DNA of 64,000 bases, from assembly GCA_945883235.1 (NCBI GenBank), contig CAMCXF010000003.1:1-64000 (forward strand). Direction: 5' to 3'. Source of the DNA: Phenylobacterium deserti. Its GTDB lineage: Bacteria > Pseudomonadota > Alphaproteobacteria > Caulobacterales > Caulobacteraceae. A model generated the notes under the pieces. That model was not told the origin of the DNA. It saw nothing but the letters and a program-made list of their open reading frames with translations, and searched no databases. The stretch's first letter is position 1, and the number at the start of each line of letters is the position of its first letter. Of this stretch, positions 42,896 to 51,269 are shown in pieces. The position numbers and the translations under genes are program-made.

Positions 42896-44128
42896 ATGGC
42901 GGACTATGACCTCATCATCGTGGGCGGTGGCATCGGCGGGTCGGCGCTGGCGCAGGTCATGGCCACGGCCGGACGCCGGGTTCTGCTGCTGGAACAGTCC
43001 GAGGTCTATGAGGACCGCGTGCGCGGCGAATGGATCGCGCCATGGGGCGTGGCCGAGGTGCAGCAGGTCGGACTCTATGATCTGCTGATGTCCGTTGGCG
43101 GGCATCATGTGACCCGGCATATTACGTACAATGAGGATGTCGATCCGGCCGCGGCGGAGGCCCAAACCTTGCCCCTGGGCATGTTTCGGCCGGGCATAGC
43201 CGGGCCACTTTGTCTTGGGCATCCCAGGCACTGTCAGGCGCTCTTCGACGCCGCAATCTCGGCGGGTGCCGAAGCCTTGCGCAGCGTGAGGGTCGAGGGA
43301 GTTGCGGTGGGAACCAGCCCGAGCGTTACGTTCCAACACAATGGCGAAACCCGCACGGCGACCGCTCGTCTGCTGATCGGGGCCGACGGCCGTGCTTCTA
43401 TGGTGCGCGAGGCTGCCGGAATCGCCTTGCATCTGGACAAACCGCACCACTGGTTCGCGGGGCTGCTTGTGGACGGTGTCGAGGGCTGGGCCGATGACCT
43501 GCAGGCTATCGGCACCGAGGGCGACTTTGGCTTCCTGGCCTTTCCCCAGGGCGGCGGCAAGGTCCGGGTCTATGGCGGCTATGCTTTGGACGAGGCGCGG
43601 CGGTTCAAGGGTGAGGATGGCCCGCGCCGCTTCCTGGATGCGTTCGCCCTGGAGTGCAGCCCGGCGAACGGGCATCTGGTGGCCGGGCGTCCGGCTGGCC
43701 CGCTATTCAGCTATGTCAACGCCGATAGCTGGACCGATGAGCCGTTTGCCCGAGGCGTAGTCCTGGTGGGTGATGCGGCCGGCTGGAACGACCCGATCAA
43801 CGGCCAGGGCCTCTCCATCACCTATCGCGACGTGCGCATTGTCAGCGACCTTCTGAAGTCATCGGACGACTGGTCGTCGGCAGCCTTCGCGCCCTACGCC
43901 GAAGAGCGGTCCGAGCGGATGCGTCGCCTCAGGTTCGCTGGACAGCTGGAAGCGACCCTGAACATGGAATTTGACGCCGCAGCTGGCGCTCGGCGGCACG
44001 ACTATCACGCCCGCGCCGCTGTTGATCCAAGCCTGCGGATGCACAATGTGGTGGTAATGGCCGGCCCTGAGGCGGTGCCCGCCGAGGTTTTCACCGACGC
44101 CTATCGTGCGCGTGTGCTGGAGGGTTGA
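42896..44128 (+). CDS. FAD-dependent aromatic-hydroxylase-type monooxygenase
   Basis: The 410-residue flavoprotein starts MADYDLIIVGGGIGGSALAQVMATAGRRVLLLEQ (GxGxxG FAD loop). It has the second FAD motif VVLVGDAAGWNDPINGQGLS and the intermediate LIGADGRASMVR region of class A (PHBH-like) monooxygenases. These hydroxylate aromatics or epoxidise olefins with NAD(P)H. The ATG at 42896, with AAGGA upstream, is chosen over the ORF-track 42863. Its stop shares a base with the SnoaL gene ATG. Confidence 0.92.
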   Translation: MADYDLIIVGGGIGGSALAQVMATAGRRVLLLEQSEVYEDRVRGEWIAPWGVAEVQQVGLYDLLMSVGGHHVTRHITYNEDVDPAAAEAQTLPLGMFRPGIAGPLCLGHPRHCQALFDAAISAGAEALRSVRVEGVAVGTSPSVTFQHNGETRTATARLLIGADGRASMVREAAGIALHLDKPHHWFAGLLVDGVEGWADDLQAIGTEGDFGFLAFPQGGGKVRVYGGYALDEARRFKGEDGPRRFLDAFALECSPANGHLVAGRPAGPLFSYVNADSWTDEPFARGVVLVGDAAGWNDPINGQGLSITYRDVRIVSDLLKSSDDWSSAAFAPYAEERSERMRRLRFAGQLEATLNMEFDAAAGARRHDYHARAAVDPSLRMHNVVVMAGPEAVPAEVFTDAYRARVLEG

Positions 44129-44481
44129 TGGACATTGTCGACTACAACGCCCGCTGGCTGAAGGCCTGGTCCGAAAAGGACGTGCCCCGGCTGCTGGGAT
44201 TTTACGCCGACGACTGCGTCTACAAGGACGCCCAGACGGCGGCGGGCCTGACCGGGCAAGCGGCGTTGGCGACCTATCTGACCGGCCTGTTCGCCGCCAT
44301 GCCACCGACGATCTACACGCCGGAGGAAACCTGGGCCATCGACGGCGGTTTCTGCGGTCGCTGGTATGCGGCCATGGGCCCGGATGGCGCGGCAGGTCGA
44401 CTGCGCGGCTTCGACCTGGTGATCCTGAAGGGCGATCGCATCGCCCTCAACGAGGTCTACGTCCACCAGATGCCGGCATGA
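44128..44481 (+). CDS. SnoaL/NTF2-like domain protein
   Basis: The 117-residue protein has the cone-shaped NTF2-like pattern (DYNARWLKAWSEKDVPRLLGFYADDCVYKDAQTAAGLTGQAALATYLTGLFAAMP). The fold includes polyketide cyclases, isomerases and dehydratases. No catalytic assignment is possible from the sequence. It overlaps the monooxygenase stop by one base (TGATG) and the phosphotransferase start by four, so it is fully embedded in the operon. Confidence 0.87.
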   Translation: MDIVDYNARWLKAWSEKDVPRLLGFYADDCVYKDAQTAAGLTGQAALATYLTGLFAAMPPTIYTPEETWAIDGGFCGRWYAAMGPDGAAGRLRGFDLVILKGDRIALNEVYVHQMPA

Positions 44482-45554
44482 TCCCGGATATCCGTCGCCC
44501 GGGCGCCGTCGACGCGGCCTGGCTGACAGCCGTACTGCAGAACGCCGGGGTCGACGCCGTGGTCTCGGGTTTCACCGCCGCCAACGTGGGCACTGGGCAG
44601 ATCGGCGACAGCGTCCGGTTCAGGCTGGAGTACGCGCGCACCGCGCCGGACGCGCCGGCCTCTTTGGTTGGCAAATTCCCGGCAGCGAACGACGACAGTC
44701 GCAACACCGGCGTGATGCTGGGCAATTACCTGCGCGAAGTGAGATTCTACCAGCAACTGGCCGGAAAGGCGCTGGTCCAGACGCCGCGGGTCTGGTTCAC
44801 CGACGTCGAGGAGGTCAGCGGCGAGTTTGTCCTGATCATGGAGGACCTGGCTCCAGCCCAACAGGGCGACCAGTTGAAGGGCGTTACCCTCGATCAGGCC
44901 CGCCTGGTCATGGTGCAGGCCGCCCGACTGCATGCCTCGTTCTGGGCCGACGACATGCTGGATGATTTGCCGTGGGTCTCGGGCTCCAGGGCCGCGCCGT
45001 CCAGCCCGGTGACGCCCGAGTTGGTGGGCGGGCTGTGGCAAGCCTTCCGCGCCCGCTACGGCGAGCGCCTTGAACCCGACGCCGTTGCGGTAGGCGAGGC
45101 GATCTCAACCCGGTGGGGGGCGTTCGGTGGGCTGTACGACGGACCTCGCTGCCTGACCCACAATGACTTCCGGCCCGACAACATGATGTTCGGCACATCT
45201 GCAGGTGGACATCCGCTGACCGTCCTGGACTGGCAATCTTTCGCCTATGGCGCAGGCTCCATGGACGTCGCCTACTTCCTGGCCGGCGCACTGAAACCGG
45301 AGGAACGCCGCGCCGCCGAGACGGAACTGCTGGGGCTATATCACTGTACGCTGACTGATCTTGGGGTCACGGGTTATGGCCTGGACGACCTGCGCCGGCA
45401 CTATCGCCACGGCGCCTTCCAGCTGTTTCTGACCGCCTTCTTCGCCGCCATGGTGGTGGAGCAGACGGCCCGGGGCGACGAGATGTTCCTGCAGATGATC
45501 GGCGGCGCGACCACCCACATCCAGGACCACGGGGCGCTGGAGCTGTTGGGCTGA
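44478..45554 (+). CDS. Ecdysteroid-kinase-like/APH-fold phosphotransferase
   Basis: The 358-residue protein has the aminoglycoside/choline kinase-like fold. The catalytic loop is CLTHNDFRPDNMMF, and the metal-binding Asp is in VLDWQSFAYG. The phosphate-binding region GTGQIGDSVRF and FVLIMEDLA support the ecdysteroid-kinase-like subgroup. Bacterial members occur in steroid and other lipophilic-compound gene clusters and may phosphorylate an alcohol. The ATG overlaps the SnoaL stop (ATGA). Confidence 0.87.
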   Translation: MIPDIRRPGAVDAAWLTAVLQNAGVDAVVSGFTAANVGTGQIGDSVRFRLEYARTAPDAPASLVGKFPAANDDSRNTGVMLGNYLREVRFYQQLAGKALVQTPRVWFTDVEEVSGEFVLIMEDLAPAQQGDQLKGVTLDQARLVMVQAARLHASFWADDMLDDLPWVSGSRAAPSSPVTPELVGGLWQAFRARYGERLEPDAVAVGEAISTRWGAFGGLYDGPRCLTHNDFRPDNMMFGTSAGGHPLTVLDWQSFAYGAGSMDVAYFLAGALKPEERRAAETELLGLYHCTLTDLGVTGYGLDDLRRHYRHGAFQLFLTAFFAAMVVEQTARGDEMFLQMIGGATTHIQDHGALELLG

Positions 45555-45624
45555 ACGGGATTTCCGTTAGGTGTCTGAACGCTGTTCAGTTATCTCGCAG
45601 ACATCGAATTCGGGACGAAACGCC

Positions 45625-47103
45625 ATGACGATGGAACACTTTGATGTCGGGATCGTCGGCGCGGGCCTCTCCGGCATCGGCGCGGCCTATCATCTGAAAA
45701 CCACGTGCCCGGACCGTACCTTTGCCATTTTCGAAGGCCGCGACGCCATCGGCGGCACCTGGGACCTGTTCCGCTATCCCGGCATCCGCTCCGACAGCGA
45801 CATGTACACGCTGGGCTACGCCTTCAAACCCTGGACCGAAGCCAAGGCCATCGCCGACGGCCCCTCGATCCTGAATTACGTTCGCGAGACCGCCCGCGAG
45901 AACGACATCGAGAAGGCCATTCGTTTTGGTCACAAGATCAAGCGGGTGGGCTGGTCCACCGATGACACCCGCTGGACCGTTGAGGCCGAGGTGGCGGGCG
46001 AAATCGTCCGCTACACCTGCAACTTCCTGTTCCTCTGCGGCGGCTACTATTCCTACGATGGCGGCTATACGCCGGACTTCCCGGGGATGGCGGACTTCAA
46101 GGGTCGCATGGTCCACCCGCAGCAGTGGCCCACCGACCTGGATTATGCCGGCAAGTCGGTGGTGGTGATCGGCTCTGGCGCCACCGCCGTCACCCTGGTG
46201 CCGGAAATGGCCAGGGCGGCGTCCCACGTCACCATGCTGCAACGCTCGCCCACCTATGTCGTTTCCCGGCCCGCCGAAGACAAGATGGCCAACACTCTGC
46301 GCAAGTGGCTGCCCGCCATGCTGGCCTACAACATCGTGCGCGCCCGCAATGTGTTGGGCGGCATGTATTTCTTCAATCTGGCGCGCAAGAAGCCCGAACA
46401 GGTCAAGGCCGGCATCATCAAGATGGTGCAGGACGAACTCGGCCCGGACTACGACGTGGCCACCCACTTCACGCCCACCTACAACCCCTGGGATCAGCGC
46501 CTGTGCCTGGTCCCAGACGCCGACATGTTCCGACAGATCAAGGCCGGACGCGCCAGCGTCGTCACCGACCAGATCGAGACCTTCACGGCAACCGGCATCC
46601 GCCTGAAGTCCGGCCAGGAGCTGAAAGCCGACATCATCGTCTCGGCCACGGGTCTGGTTCTGGAGGTCTGGAACGGCATTGAGGTCTCGGTCGACGGCAC
46701 CCGGATCGATCCCGGCCAGACGCTCGGCTACAAGGGCATGATGTACGACGGCGTGCCGAACCTGGCCTCAACCTTCGGCTACACCAATGCCTCGTGGACC
46801 CTGAAGTGCGACCTGACCTGTGAGTTCGTCTGTCGGGTGCTCAACCACATGAAAAAGACCGGGCAGCGCCAGGTCATGCCGGTCAATGACACGGGCGACG
46901 TCGCGTCCGCGCCCTGGCTCGATTTCTCATCTGGCTACGTCCAGCGCGCTATGGAGAAATGGCCCAAGCAGGGGACGAGGGTGCCGTGGAAGCTGGATCA
47001 GAACTACGCCAAGGATCTGATGAACCTGCGCTACGCCCGGCTGGACGACGGCGTCTTGCGGTTCTCCAACCCCACCGCCAAGCCTCAACAGATCGCGGCC
47101 TGA
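45625..47103 (+). CDS. Baeyer-Villiger-type flavin monooxygenase
   Basis: The 492-residue protein has FAD motif VGIVGAGLSGIGAAYHL and GGTWDLFRYPGIRSDSDMYTLGY. The BVMO fingerprint FxGxxxHxxxW is exact (FKGRMVHPQQW), and the NADPH loop is VVIGSGATAVTLVPEM. It most resembles EthA-like BVMOs, which insert oxygen beside a carbonyl to form an ester or lactone from a ketone. I chose the ATG at 45625 (MTMEHFDVG); 45631 is also possible. It follows the phosphotransferase gene by 70 bases and precedes a GTG-start ORF by 12. Confidence 0.94.
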   Translation: MTMEHFDVGIVGAGLSGIGAAYHLKTTCPDRTFAIFEGRDAIGGTWDLFRYPGIRSDSDMYTLGYAFKPWTEAKAIADGPSILNYVRETARENDIEKAIRFGHKIKRVGWSTDDTRWTVEAEVAGEIVRYTCNFLFLCGGYYSYDGGYTPDFPGMADFKGRMVHPQQWPTDLDYAGKSVVVIGSGATAVTLVPEMARAASHVTMLQRSPTYVVSRPAEDKMANTLRKWLPAMLAYNIVRARNVLGGMYFFNLARKKPEQVKAGIIKMVQDELGPDYDVATHFTPTYNPWDQRLCLVPDADMFRQIKAGRASVVTDQIETFTATGIRLKSGQELKADIIVSATGLVLEVWNGIEVSVDGTRIDPGQTLGYKGMMYDGVPNLASTFGYTNASWTLKCDLTCEFVCRVLNHMKKTGQRQVMPVNDTGDVASAPWLDFSSGYVQRAMEKWPKQGTRVPWKLDQNYAKDLMNLRYARLDDGVLRFSNPTAKPQQIAA

Positions 47104-47115
47104 ACGGAGGTCGAC

Positions 47116-47601
47116 GTGGTCTGGCAGGTGGGCAATGGCCGTCGGATGCGTCTCACCCTGGGGCAGAAGATCACCCTGGGCGTCGCCGCCAGCCTGGCCT
47201 TGGCCTTGCCGGCCTATATCTTCGGCGGGGCCTATCTGAAGGATCGCACGGCGGCGCTCGCCCTGGCCCGCGAGTGGAACATCAAAGGTCCGCCTTGTCC
47301 GAGCCTCACCCGCGCGCAGTTTGAGGCCCAGGGGTTCAAGGCGCGGAAAGGGCTTGAGTACGCCAACGTCACGGTGTCTCGCCAGTTTGGCCACGTGAGC
47401 TGTTCGCAACTGCGCTACGGCGAAGGATGGGGCCTGGCCAGCTATGTGGTCTGTCAATTCACCAGTCCCAATGGCCTTAAGGTCGAGACGTCCCGGGGCG
47501 AATGGTACTTCGCGCCCGGCATGGGCCAGCCCGCGACGATCTCGACCCCCCACGACGAAGCCCGCTGCGTCCTGGCCTCGAACTTCACGCTCAATCGCTA
47601 G
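47116..47601 (+). CDS. Membrane-anchored protein of unknown function
   Basis: The 161-residue product has one N-terminal transmembrane segment (TLGQKITLGVAASLALALPAYIFGGAYL), which is a signal anchor or signal peptide. The mature part carries four Cys, around CPSLTRAQFEAQGFKARKG, VSCSQLRYG, VVCQF and ARCVLASN, suggesting disulfides in the periplasm. The GTG at 47116 is supported by GGAGG five bases upstream. I recognise no named family. It lies 12 bases after the BVMO gene. Confidence 0.72.
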   Translation: MVWQVGNGRRMRLTLGQKITLGVAASLALALPAYIFGGAYLKDRTAALALAREWNIKGPPCPSLTRAQFEAQGFKARKGLEYANVTVSRQFGHVSCSQLRYGEGWGLASYVVCQFTSPNGLKVETSRGEWYFAPGMGQPATISTPHDEARCVLASNFTLNR

Positions 47602-47693
47602 ATCGCCGTCTTGACGAAGCGTGAGCCTACCCGAGGTGCAAATCGTCGTGTTAGGTCTGCGGCAACATCTGAATTGAAGGAAGGAAACCCCAC

Positions 47694-48308
47694 ATGAAAC
47701 TCTACACCTCGGTCGGCCCCAATCCGCGGGTCGTGAAGATGTTCATGGCCGAAAAGGGCATCACGCTCGACATGGTCACGGTTGATCTGCGGGGCGGCGA
47801 AAACCGCCAGGAAGCGTTTCTCAAGGTGAACCCCTCGGGACAAACCCCGTCTCTTGAACTGGACAATGGCACCAACCTCAACGAGATCACCGCAATCTGC
47901 GAGTATCTCGACGAAAAGAACCCCGGCTCGTCGCTGATCGGCACGACCGCTGAGGAACGCGCCGCGACCCGCATGTGGACCCGCCGCGTCGACCTCAAGG
48001 TCTGCGAGCCGCTGGCCAACGGCTTTCGCTTCGGCGAGGGCCTGCCGATGTTCCAGAGCCGCATGCGCTGCCTGCCCGACGCCTCGCCCGGCCTGAAGCT
48101 TATCGCCCAGGATGGAATCCAGTGGTTCGAGGACAACATGAAGGGCCCCTGGATCGCTGGCGACCGCTTTACGCTCGCCGACATCCTGCTGTTCAGTTTC
48201 CTCGACTTCGGGGCCGTTGTGGGTCAGCCGCTGGATCCGAAGTTCACCAAAATCAACGAATGGTTCAGCCGCGTAAAAGCGCGTCCCAGCGCCGCCGCAA
48301 GCGCTTGA
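47694..48308 (+). CDS. Glutathione S-transferase family protein
   Basis: The 204-residue protein has the thioredoxin-like N-terminal domain (MKLYTSVGPNPRVVKMFMAEKGI ... NPSGQTPSLELDNGTNLNEITAICEYLDE) with the usual cis-Pro (QTPSLEL). The helical C-terminal domain includes WIAGDRFTLADILLFSFLDFG. GSTs conjugate glutathione to electrophiles or isomerise/dehalogenate them. SD AAGGAAGGAAA precedes the ATG. It is in the same direction as the BVMO operon with a 92-base gap. Confidence 0.93.
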   Translation: MKLYTSVGPNPRVVKMFMAEKGITLDMVTVDLRGGENRQEAFLKVNPSGQTPSLELDNGTNLNEITAICEYLDEKNPGSSLIGTTAEERAATRMWTRRVDLKVCEPLANGFRFGEGLPMFQSRMRCLPDASPGLKLIAQDGIQWFEDNMKGPWIAGDRFTLADILLFSFLDFGAVVGQPLDPKFTKINEWFSRVKARPSAAASA

Positions 48309-48427
48309 GCCCATATCCCGTCAGGCGTAGGCCCGGAGGTCATCGTCTGGCGGGATAGCCACCGGCTATGGGTACTGTCGAAGCGTTTGGCGTAGGTTCG
48401 ATCCACACCAATTCGCTGGGACAATCG

Positions 48428-49516
48428 ATGGACAACGTAACCCTGCGCCTTTCGAAAATGACACGTCGCGCTGTACTGGCCGGTGCGACAGCTGGCAGCC
48501 TCAGCACCTTTGGCGGCGAGGCCCAGGCTTCTACGGGCAAGTTCGATGGCGTGAGCGCCTACCTTGACGCCGGCTACAGGAGTCTCGGTCTGCCCGGTGC
48601 TTCGCTGCTGATCTGGCGTAGGGGAAAGACCCTCTACGAGCGTTACTTCGGCGACTACACCGCCGACACCGTCGTGCCGATTGCCTCGTCCAGCAAATGG
48701 CTTGCTGCCGCGGTACTGATGACGCTGGTCGATGACGGGTTGATCGGTCTGGACAAGCCGCTCTCCACCTACCTGCCACAGTTCGTTGGCAAGAAGGGGG
48801 AGATGACCATTCGCCAGATGTTCGCCCACACCTCTGGGCTGGTCGACCCTGGCGGCGAGGGCGACCAGTGGGACTATGCGATCACCATGGCGCAGTACGC
48901 CGATCGCATCGCCCGCGACGGTGTGCTTCGCGCGGATCCCGGTGTCGAGTTTCGCTACGGTAGTGTCTCGATGCAGCTGGTAGGCGCGGTCGCGGAACAG
49001 GTCACAGGCAAGTCCTGGAACGATCTGTTTCTCGAGCGCATCGCCAAGCCTTGCGATATGCCGAACACAGCCTTCGCCAAGGTCGCAGCGAACCGGAACC
49101 CGATGCTGGCTGGCGGAGCCTCATCTTCTCTTCCAGACTACAGCCACTTCATGGAAATGATCGCCCGTCGCGGGATGTTCCGTGGGCGGCGTGTGATCTC
49201 GGAGGCGTCGGTGCGCGAGATGCAGCGCGACCAGAGCGGCGCCGCGCTCATGAAAGGCGCGTCCAACGACCGCATGGGCCGCGCCTCCCACTATGGCCTT
49301 GGCGAATGGCTGGACGTTCAGGACAAGGATGGGCGGCCCATTCAGGTGAGCAGTCCCGGTGCCTTTGGTTTCCGGCCCTGGCTCCACCTTGATCGCGAGC
49401 TGTTCGGGGTGTTCATGATGCGCCGAACGGGGCGCGCGGCACCCTACGCCAACAACACATTCGACCCTTGGAAGCTTATCGATCTGGTCCATGAAGCGGC
49501 AGATCGGGTGCGCTGA
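48428..49516 (+). CDS. Serine hydrolase, class C beta-lactamase/esterase family
   Basis: The 362-residue protein has a Tat-like signal (MTRRAVLAGATAGSLSTFGGEAQA), so it is probably exported folded. The beta-lactamase SxxK motif is IASSSKWLAAA and the Tyr motif is FRYGSVS (YxS instead of YxN). The third, KTG-like motif is not clear. This pattern fits family VIII esterases, which cleave esters or lactones rather than penicillins. The ATG at 48428 is the best guess; 48458 would start right at the Tat motif. Confidence 0.85.
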   Translation: MDNVTLRLSKMTRRAVLAGATAGSLSTFGGEAQASTGKFDGVSAYLDAGYRSLGLPGASLLIWRRGKTLYERYFGDYTADTVVPIASSSKWLAAAVLMTLVDDGLIGLDKPLSTYLPQFVGKKGEMTIRQMFAHTSGLVDPGGEGDQWDYAITMAQYADRIARDGVLRADPGVEFRYGSVSMQLVGAVAEQVTGKSWNDLFLERIAKPCDMPNTAFAKVAANRNPMLAGGASSSLPDYSHFMEMIARRGMFRGRRVISEASVREMQRDQSGAALMKGASNDRMGRASHYGLGEWLDVQDKDGRPIQVSSPGAFGFRPWLHLDRELFGVFMMRRTGRAAPYANNTFDPWKLIDLVHEAADRVR

Positions 49517-49522
49517 CGCGGC

Positions 49523-51082
49523 CTACCCCACCTTGCGGTCGCGGCCTTCCCAGTAGGGTTTGCGCAGTTCGCGCCGCAGCACCTTGCCGGACGGATTGCG
49601 GGGCAGGGCGTCGATGAACTCCACGGACTTCGGTGCCTTGAATCCCGCGATCCGTGTCCGGGCCCAGGTGATGATGTCGGCCGCCGAGGGTTGTGCGCCG
49701 GGCACTGCCACGACGATGGCCTTCACGGCCTCGCCCCAGCGTTCGTCCGGCACGCCGATCACGGCGGCGTCGGCGACGCCGGGACAGCCCAGGATCGCGT
49801 TCTCTACCTCGGCCGGATAGACGTTCTCGCCGCCGGAGACGATCATGTCCTTCACCCGGTCGTGGACAAAGAAATAGCCATCGGCGTTCATGTACCCTGC
49901 GTCACCGGTGCGCAGCCATCCATCTGCCCGGATGGTCTCGGCGGTAGCCTCGGGACGGTTCCAGTATCCGGCCATGATGATCGGCCCGCGGATCTCGATT
50001 TCGCCGATTTCGCCGACGGCGACCTCGTTGCCGTCCTCATCGGCGATGCGTGTCTCCAGCGTGGCCCACGAACGCCCGCAGGCGCGCAGCAGTTCTCCCT
50101 GGTGATCGCCGGGCGCGAGCGTCGTGCCCGCGCCGGTGGTTTCGGTCATGCCGTAGAACTGGATGAAGCCGCAGCCGAAGGCCTCTGTCGCCTTGGCCAG
50201 TACGGCTTCGGAGATCGGTGAGGCACCATAGGAGACGCTCTTCAGGCTCGAGAAATCTGTCGCCTGAACGCCCGGTGTCTGCAGCAGGGCGTTGATCATC
50301 ACAGGCGCGAGGAAGACATGGGCGACCCGTTCGGCAGCCATGGCCTGCAACACGTTCGGGGGCACGAAATCCGCCTGCAGCAGGATGCGCCCACCCGAGG
50401 CGAGGCCCGCGAAGCTGATGTTGGTCCCGGCCACGTGGAACATGGGCATCAGGATCAGCACGGTATCGTCGGCCCCATAGGAAAAGCCCTCGACCTGATG
50501 CCGCAGTTCGAGAAACGCCGAGTAGTTGCGGTTGGATAGCCGCACGCCCTTCGGCAGGCCGGTGGTGCCTGAGGTGTAGAGCTGCAGCACGTCATCGTCT
50601 GCGTCGGGAGGCGTCAATATCGCCACCGGCGCAGCATCGCGCAGGGCCGCGTATTCGCCGAATTCCGGGTGTGCGTCGCCCACCCCGATCACTCGGATGG
50701 GCCGGTCAATCTCGGCGACGATCGCTTCGGCGGCGGCATAGAATTCCGGGCTGACGAAGAACAGGTCGGCACCGGAGTCCTTCAGAATGAACGCCACCTC
50801 CGGGATCGCCAGCCGGGTATTGATGGGGGCAAAGCAGGCGCGTGCCTTGGCTACGCCGAAGAAGATCTCGAACCAGGCTTCCGATGCCCGGCCCAGCCAG
50901 GCCACCCGGTCGCCCGGCTTCACACCTGCCTGCTGCAGCATCCCCGCCACCTGGTCCGAGCGGCGGTCCATTTCGGCATAGGTCAGGTCATGGCCCTCGA
51001 AGGCGATGGCCACCTTGTCACCCTGGTGGGCACCGTGGATCCGGGGGATATCGATCAGCAGCTTGATGGGATCTTGGGTCAT
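49523..51082 (-). CDS. AMP-dependent acyl-CoA synthetase
   Basis: The 519-residue protein is a class I adenylate-forming enzyme: P-loop-like YTSGTTGLPKGVRL, YGMTETTGAGT, DGWLRTGDAGYMNADGYFFVHDRVKDMIVSGGENVYPAEVE, and the catalytic Lys in PRNPSGKVLRREL. It activates a carboxylic acid with ATP and attaches CoA. The acid is unknown, though the neighbourhood suggests a product of the BVMO/hydrolase steps. The ATG at 51082 (MTQDPIKLLIDIP) is chosen over 51202. It converges on the serine hydrolase gene six bases away and is divergent from the CocE gene. Confidence 0.93.
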   Translation of the reverse strand: MTQDPIKLLIDIPRIHGAHQGDKVAIAFEGHDLTYAEMDRRSDQVAGMLQQAGVKPGDRVAWLGRASEAWFEIFFGVAKARACFAPINTRLAIPEVAFILKDSGADLFFVSPEFYAAAEAIVAEIDRPIRVIGVGDAHPEFGEYAALRDAAPVAILTPPDADDDVLQLYTSGTTGLPKGVRLSNRNYSAFLELRHQVEGFSYGADDTVLILMPMFHVAGTNISFAGLASGGRILLQADFVPPNVLQAMAAERVAHVFLAPVMINALLQTPGVQATDFSSLKSVSYGASPISEAVLAKATEAFGCGFIQFYGMTETTGAGTTLAPGDHQGELLRACGRSWATLETRIADEDGNEVAVGEIGEIEIRGPIIMAGYWNRPEATAETIRADGWLRTGDAGYMNADGYFFVHDRVKDMIVSGGENVYPAEVENAILGCPGVADAAVIGVPDERWGEAVKAIVVAVPGAQPSAADIITWARTRIAGFKAPKSVEFIDALPRNPSGKVLRRELRKPYWEGRDRKVG

Positions 51083-51269
51083 GCCAGTCCGCGTTTCCTG
51101 TCCGTTCGCAGGCCTGTGAGCGCCTAGCTGACGGAGGCTTAGCGGATGCAACGGGAGCCGCCAATCGTCCACGTTTCCAACTGGAAAGGACGCGGCAGCC
51201 AAGGTCGTGCTTAGATGCCTGGATCAGGGAACACGCGGTCATCAAGAGCCGCCAAGGGACACGCTAGCC

